A DNA stretch of 32,688 nt, from positions 1 to 32,688 of the forward strand of contig NZ_QYBB01000044.1 in assembly GCF_004137685.1 (NCBI RefSeq), read 5' to 3'. A model generated the notes under the pieces. It worked only from the letters and a program-made list of their open reading frames with translations, was not told where the DNA came from and did not search any database. The stretch is from Lichenibacterium minor. Lineage in GTDB: Bacteria > Pseudomonadota > Alphaproteobacteria > Rhizobiales > Beijerinckiaceae. Below, piece after piece: positions 1 through 7,530 of the stretch (the stretch's first letter is position 1; the number at the start of each line of letters is the position of its first letter). Made by a program: the position numbers and the translations under genes.

Positions 1-77
1 GCCGTCGTCGACCCAAAAATCCAACCGCTTCCCGACGCCCGCGACACCACACCAGCCCAGGGGAGGTGAGCAATTAC

Positions 78-347
78 ATGCCCGCAGAAGCTCTCAGTCC
101 CGTCCGGCGCCGCAGGCTCCGCCGCAACGAAGCGTCCAAGTATCTCAAGGACCATCACGACTATAACTGTGCCCCGAAGACGCTGGCCAAGCTGGCAGTC
201 ATCGGCGGTGGCCCGGAGATGGTCTATGCGGGTCGATTCCCGCTCTACCCCGAGGACGCGCTCGACGACTTCGTCCGCGCGAAGATGAGCCCGCGCGTCA
301 GCAGCACGTCCGAACTTCGCGCTCTCCAGAATTCCAAGGTGGCGTAA
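78..347 (+). CDS. AlpA/excisionase-like helix-turn-helix protein
   Basis: This 89-residue basic protein opens the rightward early cassette. The core RRNEASKYLKDHHDY..APKTLAKL, followed by GGGPEMVYAGRFPLY and a final helix, matches the layout of small winged-helix AlpA/excisionase-type DNA-binding proteins common in alphaproteobacterial prophages. A GTG at 66 is in frame, but a strong ribosome site (GGGAGGTGAG, 61-70) sits eight bases before the ATG at 78, so that ATG is chosen. Likely role, by family: regulation of excision or early genes. No integrase is visible nearby, so the target is unknown. Confidence 0.75.
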   Translation: MPAEALSPVRRRRLRRNEASKYLKDHHDYNCAPKTLAKLAVIGGGPEMVYAGRFPLYPEDALDDFVRAKMSPRVSSTSELRALQNSKVA

Positions 348-352
348 CGACC

Positions 353-565
353 ATGCCCCAGACACAGTTGAGGCCGCCCGCGCTGGTAACGCGGGACGGC
401 CTCGGAGATCGGTTTTGCTCGGCAGCACCAACCGGCTTCGAATTTAGCGCACGCACCGCCTACGATCAATCCGCCACTGTGCAGATGATTGCGCGCCGGT
501 TCCGCGTGCACCCAGCCACCGCGCTCGCCCACGTCGAAGCCTTCGGGTTCGGGGGGCGGCGATGA
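353..565 (+). CDS. small phage protein of unknown function
   Basis: The 70-residue product begins five bases after the HTH gene stops, and its TGA overlaps the next start as ATGA at 562-565, the coupling seen along this whole cassette. The C-terminal half (TVQMIARRFRVHPATALAHVEAF) could form two helices resembling a small HTH, but no family is recognised. I call it real because of its position and tight coupling, not homology. Confidence 0.5.
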   Translation: MPQTQLRPPALVTRDGLGDRFCSAAPTGFEFSARTAYDQSATVQMIARRFRVHPATALAHVEAFGFGGRR

Positions 566-1032
566 TCGGCGCCTTCCACTTCGTCGGCGGCGAGGTCCCG
601 CGGCACCGCCTGGATTTCGCGGTCGAGCGCGGACCGCTCCACTTGCGCGGCGTCTACAGGTGCGTGCGAGACGGCGGTATCGGGTTCGCCACCGTACCCC
701 AGCGCGCCGGTCGCTTCGACATGCCGACCGACCGCCCTCATGTGGTGATCCTCGGGGACGACCTGCACCAGGCACTCGGCCCGGCGGCGTTCCATCGGAA
801 ATCGGTGCGGCGGTTCGCGGCGCGGTGCCGGACGGCGGCCATCGTCGCCTGCGAGGCGATCCCGGTGCTCTACACGGGCCCGGCGCTGGCCGCGATGGGC
901 ATGCGCTGGGACGGTCTGATCGTCGAGACGTTGCCGCGGTGGGAAGCCTCTTGGGCCGACCTCATCCGCGAGGCGAACCCGTCCATCACTCTGCTGATCG
1001 GCACCGTGAAGCCGGAAGGCGGTGTCCAGTGA
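562..1032 (+). CDS. conserved-looking phage protein, unknown function
   Basis: This 156-residue protein lies between two ATGA overlaps (562-565 and 1029-1032), so it is translationally coupled to both neighbours. It has the composition of a folded soluble protein: alternating beta-type segments (RPHVVILGDDLHQAL, RTAAIVACEAIPVLY) and a final DGLIVETLPRW..WADLIREANPSITLLIG. There is no signal peptide or membrane segment. No family is recognised. Position just before the primase-helicase suggests an early accessory replication or host-takeover role, which is inference only. Confidence 0.6.
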   Translation: MIGAFHFVGGEVPRHRLDFAVERGPLHLRGVYRCVRDGGIGFATVPQRAGRFDMPTDRPHVVILGDDLHQALGPAAFHRKSVRRFAARCRTAAIVACEAIPVLYTGPALAAMGMRWDGLIVETLPRWEASWADLIREANPSITLLIGTVKPEGGVQ

Positions 1033-1454
1033 TGGGCGCTGCGATCCCTCCGTCCGCGCTGCCGCGCATCGGCGCACTGCTCCGGATGATGGCCAGCCCG
1101 GTCGACGGCGAAGCCTTGAACGCCACCCGCGCGCTAGGTCGGACGCTGCAGGGCGCCGGGGTCGATTGGCACGCGCTGGCGGACGCGGTCGAGCACCCCA
1201 TCCCGCCGCCGATGCCGCTTCGTCGTCCCCGCAGGGCGATGCCCGACCAGGGACATATCAAATGGACACCGTCCTACCGGCACGAGGTCCGCGTGACGCT
1301 GGAGCACGGGCTTTCCCGGCTCAACCTCACCTCGTGGGAACGTCAGTTCGTCACCGACATCATCGCCCGCCTGCGCGACCCGCACGGACGTCTCACATTC
1401 CGACAGGCTGAAATCGTTGACCGCCTCGTCGCCAAAATTGGGGGCCGTCGCTGA
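1032..1454 (+). CDS. small phage protein upstream of primase, unknown function
   Basis: The 140-residue product starts at the ATG at 1032, overlapping the preceding TGA, and ends at 1454, overlapping the primase start. The same frame is open much further upstream (from 489), but the overlap pattern fixes the start at 1032. It has a helical N-terminal half and a C-terminal segment, LTSWERQFVTDIIARL.DPHGRLTFRQAEIVDRL. That segment resembles the short tails seen next to phage replication genes, where sequential W-x-x-x-F and Q-x-x-I-V-D helices recur. No enzyme motif was found. Confidence 0.6.
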   Translation: MGAAIPPSALPRIGALLRMMASPVDGEALNATRALGRTLQGAGVDWHALADAVEHPIPPPMPLRRPRRAMPDQGHIKWTPSYRHEVRVTLEHGLSRLNLTSWERQFVTDIIARLRDPHGRLTFRQAEIVDRLVAKIGGRR

Positions 1455-4417
1455 TGGCAGAAGCCGAAACCTACGTTGTCACGCGCGACATCAAGGCGGC
1501 CGTCCAGGGGCGCGAGACGGAGGTGCTGGATGCCCTCAACATCGACTGGCGCCGCTGCACGAAGTCGAACCACATCCGGTGCCCCTATCCCGAGCATGGC
1601 AGCAATGGCGAAAACTGGCGGTGGGACGCCCGGAAAGCCAAGGCCTTCTGCACGTGCCAGACGGGCCATGCCGATTCCATCCTCGATGTGGTGATGAAGT
1701 GCGACGGCTTGGAGATTGAGGGCGCCAAGGTGCGCGCCGCCGAAGCCATTGGACGGTCTGACCTCATCAAGACGAAGGGCAGCGGCAAGGGCGGCCAGCG
1801 TATGGACGCCACGTCGCTGCTGAACCCGCCGGCCGGGTCGGCGAACGCCGGCCTGCCTGCTGCCTACCTGGCACACCGCCTCGGGATCGCGCCGGGCGAC
1901 GTGCTGATGCCGTCGACCGCGGCGGTGGGGTGGTCGGCTCTGACATATTGGGAGGCCCCGGCAAGGCCAGGTGGGAAGCCCGTCGATGTAGGGCAGTTCC
2001 CGGCGGTCGCCTTCGCCACCGTGGCGGCGGATGGCGGGCTGCATTGTCACCGCATCTACGTGGCGCCGGGCGGGGTCGGGAAAGCTGTCCTCGGCGACAG
2101 CCCAAGCGGCAAGCCGCGCGATCCTAAGAAGTCGGCCAAGGCGCCCGTGGACGGCGCCAGCACGGCGGGCCGCAGCGTCATATGGGGCCACGCCGGGAAG
2201 GCGTCCCATGTCATCGTGACGGAGGGCATCGAGACCGGCGCCGCGGTGGCGCACGCCTTCCGGTGCGAAGTCGAGGCCGGTGAGATCGCGGTGGCGGCGG
2301 CTATCTCGGCTGGTGGGGTGGCGGCATGGCAACCCTGGCCGGCGACGCGGCGAGTGACGATCGCCGCCGACCGTGACGATGCCCCCAAGGAAGGCAAGCC
2401 CCTTCCGAGCAAGGCCGGCGAGAAGGCTGCCCGTGAGTTCGGGATGCGGCGGCACGATGATGGGTCAGCCGTCGAAGTCTGCATCGCCCTGCCGGGTGTG
2501 GGTGGGACGGCGACGGACTGGCTCGACGTACTGCGCGCCGGTGATGTCGAGATCGTTCGGGCCGGCATCGGAGCGGCTAAGCCCTTTGTTCCGACCTCGA
2601 CCGAGCTGCGGGACCGGGCTGAGAGGGCAGGCCGGGAAGCGGAAATCGCGCGGATCGCTGCGCTGTACCCTGTGCCAGCGTTGAACGGCCGGACCCTCTT
2701 TTACGACCACACAGACGCCGGGCGCGTCTGGTTGTTCAAGGAATACACCAAAGGCACCGGGGAGAACGCGGTAGTTCTCCGCGCGCCGGTCGCGTCACCC
2801 TTCGCCATCACAGCCCGCCTCCGCATTCTCGATGACGCCGGCGCCTACGGCCTGCGCCTTCTCCTGGAAGACATGGACGGACGCCCCCGCGCCGTCGACA
2901 TCGAACGCCGGGCGCTGGCGACCATGGGCGGCACTGAGGCCAGGGGGCTGTTCCTTGAGGCCGGGGTGCGGTTTGAGGAGGACGGCGAGTTGATCGCGGT
3001 TGCGGCGCTGAAGGCGGCTCACCCCGAACGAGAGACCAGCATCATGCGCCACCCGGGGTGGCACGATCTGGACGGGATCAGGATCTACATTACGCCGGGG
3101 GGCGAAGTGATCGGCCTGCCGGATGGGCAGAGCATCGAACTTGCCGCCGGGACAGTGCTGCCGCCGTCTGTGGCGCGTGCCGGGAGCCTTGACGGATGGA
3201 AGGCAGCGGCGGCGGCGGCAATGACGGCGCTGAACTGCCCTCACTTCGCGCTCGGGATGGCGGCGGGGTTCGCCGGCGTGTTGGTCGACCTCTGCGGGCT
3301 AGATAGCTGTGGCATCAACCTGTCGGGTCAGACATCGGCGGGGAAGACGACATCCCAGCGTCTCGCCGCTTCGGCATGGTCGGTGCCGGACTCGACGCGG
3401 CCGGGCTTGTTTCAGGTCGCCAAGACCACCGTCAACGGCTTCGAGTCGCTGGCAGCCCGGGCGAACGGAACCGTGTTCTGCCTAGATGAACTGGCCCACC
3501 TGTCGGGACGCGAGGTCGCCAAGGTCGTCTACACGCTGGCCAGCGGCATCGGAAAAATCCGCATGACGACCGCTGCGGTTGCGCGAGACCCGCACCGCTG
3601 GAAAACCTTCGCCATCTTGTCGAGCGAGACCAGCCTTGAAGCCAAGATCACGGCAGATGGGGAGAACTGGACGGGCGGGCAGGCGGTCCGCATCGCCGAC
3701 GTCGACGTGTCGGGCATCAACCGGCTGCTCGATCAAGCCACCCTCGACAAGATCGCCAGCGTGTCGAAGCACTACGGCCATGCGGGTCCGGCCTTCGTAC
3801 AAGCCTTGGTCGAAGGAGGCCATCATGAGCGGGCGGCCGAGATCAAGGAGAGGATCCTGGTGGGCGCGCGCACGATCGCAGGCCCCGGTGCCGACGCGGC
3901 GATGATCCGGGCGGCACTGCCCTTAGCTATCATCTCCGCCGCCGGCGGGCTGGCACAAGCTTTCGGGCTGTTGCCTGCTGGCCCTACTCTCAATCAGTCG
4001 GTGCGCTGGGCCTGGGCCGGCTTCAAGGCCTCCAGCGATGCCATCGCCCTGGACCCTGCTGAGCAGGCCATCGGGAATATTAGGACATGGGTCGCCGAGC
4101 GGTGGCGGACGTCGCTGCACGGCATCCACGCCGAGGAAAAGCCCAGCCGGGACGCTATGGGCTGGTGGGACGACAATGCGGTCTATCTCACGCCCGAGCG
4201 ACTTAAGGAGGCGGCAGGAGGGACCCTCAAAGAGGAGCTGATCGCCAGCGCCCTCAACGATGCAGGAATGATCCACAAGACCAAGGGCGGGCGGCACCTT
4301 TACGTGTCCTGGGTGCCCTCGTGTGGGCGGATGAAGGCATATGCGCTTTCTCGCGACCACTTCGGCCGTGGTCAAGACGAGGGCTCAATCCGCACGGTGG
4401 CAGGGGGGCGGTTATGA
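1454..4417 (+). CDS. phage primase-helicase: CHC2 zinc finger, Toprim, DUF927 ATPase
   Basis: This 987-residue replication protein should synthesise primers and unwind DNA at the phage fork. Order: an N-terminal CHC2-type zinc-binding site (C43, H48, C66, C68); a Toprim domain with the catalytic glutamate in VIVTEGIETG (E257) and the acidic pair in IAADRDD (D306, D308); then a C-terminal DUF927 P-loop helicase-like ATPase. The ATPase has Walker A GQTSAGKT (about 625-632, K631) and Walker B FCLDEL (D678, E679). The fused primase-helicase layout is typical of temperate phages and integrated elements of alphaproteobacteria. It is coupled to both neighbours by 4-base overlaps. The domain reading is firm; DUF927 helicase polarity and host range are unknown. 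The next gene carries a repeat array that may be this protein's origin. Confidence 0.9.
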   Translation: MAEAETYVVTRDIKAAVQGRETEVLDALNIDWRRCTKSNHIRCPYPEHGSNGENWRWDARKAKAFCTCQTGHADSILDVVMKCDGLEIEGAKVRAAEAIGRSDLIKTKGSGKGGQRMDATSLLNPPAGSANAGLPAAYLAHRLGIAPGDVLMPSTAAVGWSALTYWEAPARPGGKPVDVGQFPAVAFATVAADGGLHCHRIYVAPGGVGKAVLGDSPSGKPRDPKKSAKAPVDGASTAGRSVIWGHAGKASHVIVTEGIETGAAVAHAFRCEVEAGEIAVAAAISAGGVAAWQPWPATRRVTIAADRDDAPKEGKPLPSKAGEKAAREFGMRRHDDGSAVEVCIALPGVGGTATDWLDVLRAGDVEIVRAGIGAAKPFVPTSTELRDRAERAGREAEIARIAALYPVPALNGRTLFYDHTDAGRVWLFKEYTKGTGENAVVLRAPVASPFAITARLRILDDAGAYGLRLLLEDMDGRPRAVDIERRALATMGGTEARGLFLEAGVRFEEDGELIAVAALKAAHPERETSIMRHPGWHDLDGIRIYITPGGEVIGLPDGQSIELAAGTVLPPSVARAGSLDGWKAAAAAAMTALNCPHFALGMAAGFAGVLVDLCGLDSCGINLSGQTSAGKTTSQRLAASAWSVPDSTRPGLFQVAKTTVNGFESLAARANGTVFCLDELAHLSGREVAKVVYTLASGIGKIRMTTAAVARDPHRWKTFAILSSETSLEAKITADGENWTGGQAVRIADVDVSGINRLLDQATLDKIASVSKHYGHAGPAFVQALVEGGHHERAAEIKERILVGARTIAGPGADAAMIRAALPLAIISAAGGLAQAFGLLPAGPTLNQSVRWAWAGFKASSDAIALDPAEQAIGNIRTWVAERWRTSLHGIHAEEKPSRDAMGWWDDNAVYLTPERLKEAAGGTLKEELIASALNDAGMIHKTKGGRHLYVSWVPSCGRMKAYALSRDHFGRGQDEGSIRTVAGGRL

Positions 4418-5253
4418 CCGACATTGCCAGCCTGCTCGACAACTTGTTCGCCGATTTCGAGGGTGATGAAGCGCCATTGCTTCCCACAATTCCCACCCCA
4501 CTTCCCACACCCGCAGAAGCGCAACATATTGAGATTATTACAACTTCCCACAGTTCCCGCACTTCCCACACGCAAAACGAAGCATTCAGAAAAACCAATG
4601 ATAAAACACCGAGCAACATGCGTGTTTCGGACCCCGGCGGGTCGCGCGTCACGAGTTCTCATGTTGAAGGTGCGGGAAGTGTGGGAAGTGCGGGAAGCGG
4701 GGCAAAAACACTAGCAGGATCAATGCCTCTCCCCTTCCCACAAGATTTAGAAAATGTGGGAAGTGTGGGAAGGGAAAGCGCCGCCTGCGAGCGCCCCATC
4801 CTCGATCTGAACCACGCCGCGCCCCTACGCTCCAGCTTGATCGGCTCCGCGATGGCCGACGCCGACCGCGCAGCCCCTCCCCCTGGAGACCTCCTCCCGA
4901 TCTCCCCGTCCGACGTCTGCGCCGGCGTGGCCCGCGAGCTGCGCGCATTGGCCGAGGATGGTCGCGAGGGCCCGGCCGCGCTGCGCGACGCGGTCGAGAT
5001 CACGCGGGCGAAGATCCGCAACAGCGAGGTCTTGGCGGAACGCCAGGCCCACGGTGGCCGGTGCCACGTCTGCGATGGTTCGCTCGATGACAGCGCGCCG
5101 GTGGTCGCGGTGATGACCGGGAGGCGTGGCGCTCACCTTCACCTGCATGCCGGATGTTGCGCCGCCCACAGCGTTCGAATGACGGCGCTGGTGGACAGGA
5201 TCATGGTGGCGGCGGGGTACGGCGCCGACGAGCGGACGGGAGAAGCGGCATGA
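4414..5253 (+). CDS. low-complexity protein with C-terminal CxxC zinc finger; gene carries origin-like repeats
   Basis: The 279-residue product starts at the ATG overlapping the primase stop. The first 125 residues are low complexity (Pro-Thr, Ser-His and Gly-Ser-Val runs) because the DNA there is a TTCCCAC/GTGGGAA repeat array in AT-richer sequence. The C-terminal part is a compact domain with likely zinc ligands C217, C220 and the HLHLHAGCC group around 241-249. It may bind DNA or a replication partner; no named family is recognised. The same DNA repeat is read in different frames at different places, so the N-terminal half is probably shaped by DNA-level constraint rather than protein function. 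Confidence 0.7.
   Translation: MTDIASLLDNLFADFEGDEAPLLPTIPTPLPTPAEAQHIEIITTSHSSRTSHTQNEAFRKTNDKTPSNMRVSDPGGSRVTSSHVEGAGSVGSAGSGAKTLAGSMPLPFPQDLENVGSVGRESAACERPILDLNHAAPLRSSLIGSAMADADRAAPPPGDLLPISPSDVCAGVARELRALAEDGREGPAALRDAVEITRAKIRNSEVLAERQAHGGRCHVCDGSLDDSAPVVAVMTGRRGAHLHLHAGCCAAHSVRMTALVDRIMVAAGYGADERTGEAA
4481..4771. repeat. clustered 7-bp repeats TTCCCRC / GYGGGAA, candidate replication origin
   Basis: Two clusters. Direct TTCCCAC (one TTCCCGC) begins at 4481, 4490, 4502, 4545, 4554 and 4563. The inverted form GTGGGAA or GCGGGAA begins at 4672, 4681, 4690, 4756 and 4765, with another TTCCCAC at 4735. Spacing is 9 bp in most adjacent pairs and 12 bp once. AT-rich stretches lie between (around 4523-4544 and 4571-4618). 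The array sits directly downstream of the primase-helicase. That arrangement is what a phage origin with initiator iterons would look like; function is inference. Confidence 0.6.
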
Positions 5254-5741
5254 CGGATCTTGTCCTCGGCATCGATCTCGGCGCGGCCGGCGCGGTCAGC
5301 CTGCTCGATGGGGACGGTCACCTCCTCGACGTGCTGGACTTACCGGTGCTCGATGACGGACCCCGCGCCCGGCCGACCGTGTCGGCTTCGGGGTTCGTTT
5401 CGATCGTGCGCGAGTGGGCGCCCAACCGCGCCGTGGTGGAGTTCGTGGCGAGCCGACCGACGGACAGCCCCGTGTCAGCCTTCGCGTTCGGCATGGCTCG
5501 GGCGACCGTGATGAGCACGCTGGAGGTGCTGGGCGTGTCGGCGGGCTTCATCACCGTGCCGGTGTGGAAGCGGTCCGTGGGGATCGGTGCCGGCCGCGGA
5601 CAGAAATCGACGGCGCGGGCGGAAGCGACCCGGCGGTGGCCGGGGCACGCGGGGGCATTCGCCAGGGCGCGGGACGACGGCCGGGCGGAAAGTGCGCTGA
5701 TCGGGCTCGCCGGGATCATGCGGGAGAGGGCGGGGCGATGA
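5250..5741 (+). CDS. RuvC-like Holliday junction resolvase (phage type)
   Basis: This 163-residue RNase H-fold nuclease begins with GIDLGAAGAVSLLD, placing the first catalytic aspartate at D9. VVEF supplies E64, and ARDDGRAESALI supplies the C-terminal acidic group (D142, D143, E147). PVWKR (104-108) matches the basic stretch of phage RuvC relatives. Length is close to that of RuvC (about 170). It should resolve branched DNA during replication or packaging. It overlaps the upstream stop (ATGA, 5250-5253) and the downstream start, so it belongs to the same early transcript. The much longer open frame upstream of 5250 is a shadow of the preceding gene. Confidence 0.85.
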   Translation: MTDLVLGIDLGAAGAVSLLDGDGHLLDVLDLPVLDDGPRARPTVSASGFVSIVREWAPNRAVVEFVASRPTDSPVSAFAFGMARATVMSTLEVLGVSAGFITVPVWKRSVGIGAGRGQKSTARAEATRRWPGHAGAFARARDDGRAESALIGLAGIMRERAGR

Positions 5742-6391
5742 CCAAGTCGAACAAGGCTGGGACCCGAAAGGCGCCGCCGAAGCCGAAGCCGCTCACCAGG
5801 GCCCAGAAGCTGTTGAACCACCTGCCGGCCGGGATCGTGGTCGAGGCCGGCGACGACGGCAGGGTGAGGATCCTCGTCGACTCGACCGCCTGTGCCGATC
5901 GGTTCCGGTCCGTGGGAGGGTCCTCGAGCGAGTTCGCGAATCTCATGGTTCTGAACCAAGTGCTCGGGGCTCTGCCGCAGACCGACGACATCACGACGGC
6001 CGCGGTCCGCGCCACCGGCGCCGTGCACATGGTGGAGGCCTTCGCGCCGAGGGACGGCGTCGAGGCCATGATCGCCAGCCAAGCTGTCGCGCTCCACATG
6101 CTGACGATGGAGACCGCCCGGCGCGCTCAGATCCCTGGACAGCCCGTCGAGGCGACATCGCGGCTCCGCCGGGATGCGGCGAACACGGCACGAGCCATGG
6201 TCGAGATGACCGAGGCTCTGGAGCGCCGTCGGGGCAAGGGCCCGCAACGGATCGTGGTCGAGCGGGTCGTCGTGAACGAGGGCGGGCAGGCGATCGTGGG
6301 GCACGTCGGCGCGCCGCATTCCCTGCCGTCAGCCGGCGTTGCGCCGTTGGCCTTAGAGGGCGTCGAGGCTGGGGAGGGGGTAGGGGCGTGA
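5738..6391 (+). CDS. phage protein of unknown function after RuvC
   Basis: The 217-residue protein has a basic, Lys/Pro-rich N-terminus (KSNKAGTRKAPPKPKPLTR) followed by a helical body. The stretch EAMIASQAVALHMLTMETARRAQIPGQPVEATSRLRRDAANTARAMVEMTEAL resembles a widespread prophage protein found between RuvC and the terminase region, often noted as binding DNA or as a small packaging factor; I cannot name the family with certainty. Start and stop are coupled to both neighbours. The C-terminal 40 residues are Gly/Val-rich and probably flexible. Confidence 0.7.
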   Translation: MTKSNKAGTRKAPPKPKPLTRAQKLLNHLPAGIVVEAGDDGRVRILVDSTACADRFRSVGGSSSEFANLMVLNQVLGALPQTDDITTAAVRATGAVHMVEAFAPRDGVEAMIASQAVALHMLTMETARRAQIPGQPVEATSRLRRDAANTARAMVEMTEALERRRGKGPQRIVVERVVVNEGGQAIVGHVGAPHSLPSAGVAPLALEGVEAGEGVGA

Positions 6392-6672
6392 TGTCGGATC
6401 GATCAAAGCACCCCATGGCGCCAGCGGAGGCCGACGCAGGGCTCTGTGGCGCTCGCACGCGGCAGCAAGGCCTTTGCCGGCACCTCGCTATGGCGAACGG
6501 ACGATGCCGCTTTCATGGCGGCCTGAGCACCGGTGCACGCACCCATGACGGCTTGGCCCGAGCCCGTGCCGCCGTCACGACCCACGGGCAGCGTACCGCG
6601 TCAGCCCGCGAGTTTCGGGCCCTGCTGCGCGAGCTGCAGAAGCAGGCGCGTCGGGCGTGCGAGGCGATCTGA
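6391..6672 (+). CDS. HGGxSTG-motif phage protein
   Basis: This 93-residue protein contains the signature CG.RTRQQGLC....ANGRCRFHGGLSTG. The cysteines and HGG form a likely small zinc site, and the HGGxSTG motif defines a family of short phage proteins encoded near terminase genes. A GTG at 6388 directly precedes the ATG at 6391; the ATG is preferred. The C-terminal half is basic and helical (REFRALLRELQKQARRAC). Its molecular role is unknown. Its position predicts packaging genes downstream, but these are not found here. Confidence 0.75.
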   Translation: MSDRSKHPMAPAEADAGLCGARTRQQGLCRHLAMANGRCRFHGGLSTGARTHDGLARARAAVTTHGQRTASAREFRALLRELQKQARRACEAI

Positions 6673-6929
6673 TGGCCGACGACACGCGGCTGCCTCACGA
6701 AATCCTGCTGGCCATCGCTCGCGGCGAGGCGGTCGGCGACCATACGCCGACGCTGGCCGAGCGGATGACGGCGGCCAAGATCGCGGCGCCATTTTACGCC
6801 CCGCGCCTCGCCAGCGTGGTCCATGAGGCTGTGGGCAGCGGGCAGGTCGCCCAGCGCGTCGAGATCGTGATCGTCAATCCGGAGGAGCCGAGCGGCCCGG
6901 CCGGCGCGGCGGATCGAACGTGTCTCTGA
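6672..6929 (+). CDS. terminase-adjacent small phage protein
   Basis: The 85-residue product starts at an ATG overlapping the previous TGA. The pattern LPHEILLAIARGE..GDHTPTLAERMTAAKIAAPFYAPRLASV is one I recall from prophages of Hyphomicrobiales, usually immediately before a terminase gene. It may be a small-terminase-like or connector protein, which is inference. Its TGA (6927-6929) overlaps another ATG, but the reading frame there decays almost at once. Confidence 0.7.
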   Translation: MADDTRLPHEILLAIARGEAVGDHTPTLAERMTAAKIAAPFYAPRLASVVHEAVGSGQVAQRVEIVIVNPEEPSGPAGAADRTCL

Positions 6930-7099
6930 TGGCGGAGGAGTGGGCCGCAGAGGTCAAGGATCGGCGTAGAAGCGCTACCCCACCCCGTCGAGGAGCGGCG
7001 AACGGGCCGCGTAGCTTCTGCCTCAGTTCAGCGCGGTGGTGGCGGACGACTTCCGGGGAGCTCGGGGCTTCTTGGCGGGCGCAGCGGTGTCGACCATAG
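6929..7099 (+). pseudogene. probable 5' stub of the next phage gene, cut at a module junction
   Basis: An ATG overlaps the preceding stop in the usual ATGA manner and gives MAEEWAAEVKDRRRSATPP. The frame then becomes Arg/Trp/Ser-rich, overlaps the end of the opposite-strand DUF2934 gene (from 7023) and stops at 7097. I read this as the first 15 to 25 codons of a phage gene, in the position where a terminase gene is expected. It is joined to unrelated DNA near 6990-7020. The alternative is a chance ORF. Confidence 0.3.
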
Positions 7100-7319
7100 A
7101 GGCCGCCGCCTTCGCGGGTTTCTTCCGGGACGGCTTCGCTGGCGCGGTCTCTACAGCCTCGGACGAGAACTGCTCGACCGCCGCGGCTCGGGCCTCCGCA
7201 TCGTCATGCTCGCGTTCGGCCTGACGCCAATGATGATCGTGCTGGCTGTGCACATGGCCGCTCTCCTCCCAAAGCTGATGGGCTCGGGCGCTGATCGCGG
7301 TTTGACGGTCCTGCTTCAT
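7023..7319 (-). CDS. DUF2934-like small protein with Lys/Ala-rich tail
   Basis: The 98-residue product starts MKQDRQTAISARAHQLWEES, then GHVHSQHDHHWRQAEREHDD. That is the DUF2934 core (RAhxLWexxGxpxGxdxxdWxxAExEl) with a His-rich centre. The remainder is a basic Ala/Lys/Pro tail (PAKPSRKKPAKAAA) resembling histone-like tails. The ATG at 7319 is chosen over an in-frame upstream start at 7391 because the DUF2934 core begins right after it and GAGAG lies a few bases upstream. Such proteins are abundant in Methylobacterium and rhizobia; their function is unknown. Confidence 0.75.
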   Translation of the reverse strand: MKQDRQTAISARAHQLWEESGHVHSQHDHHWRQAEREHDDAEARAAAVEQFSSEAVETAPAKPSRKKPAKAAASMVDTAAPAKKPRAPRKSSATTALN

Positions 7320-7492
7320 GGTGTTCTCTCGGGCCGGCCTGCGGCGTCCTGTCTCGGGCCGCCCATACCCGCTGCTGCACGCCACAGGCAAGCGTCATCG
7401 CTGGTCGGTGCAGGTCATGGATCAACCCGCTGTCAACCATCCGGCGCCATGGTGCCCCGGTCGGTCGCGCGATCCGCCGCGACTGTCGGGTA

Positions 7493-7523
7493 GGGGGAGG
7501 CCGCGTCCGTACTGGCCTCTCCC
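7493..7523 (-). terminator. hairpin after the LOV kinase gene
   Basis: Eight bases past the kinase stop, GGGGGAGGCC (7493-7502) and GGCCTCTCCC (7514-7523) form a 10-bp stem with one mismatch and an 11-base loop. No T-tract follows on the transcribed strand, so it is a stable hairpin or weak intrinsic terminator, not a canonical one. Confidence 0.4.
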
Positions 7524-7530
7524 AGATGCC

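Noticed and set aside
1343..2455. Long minus-strand frame opposite the primase N-terminus
   Set aside because: Arg/His/Gly-rich shadow of the CHC2-Toprim coding region.
4481..4771. CRISPR array
   Set aside because: Units are only 7 bp, spacing is mostly 9 bp, orientation switches, and no spacers of constant length or cas genes are present.
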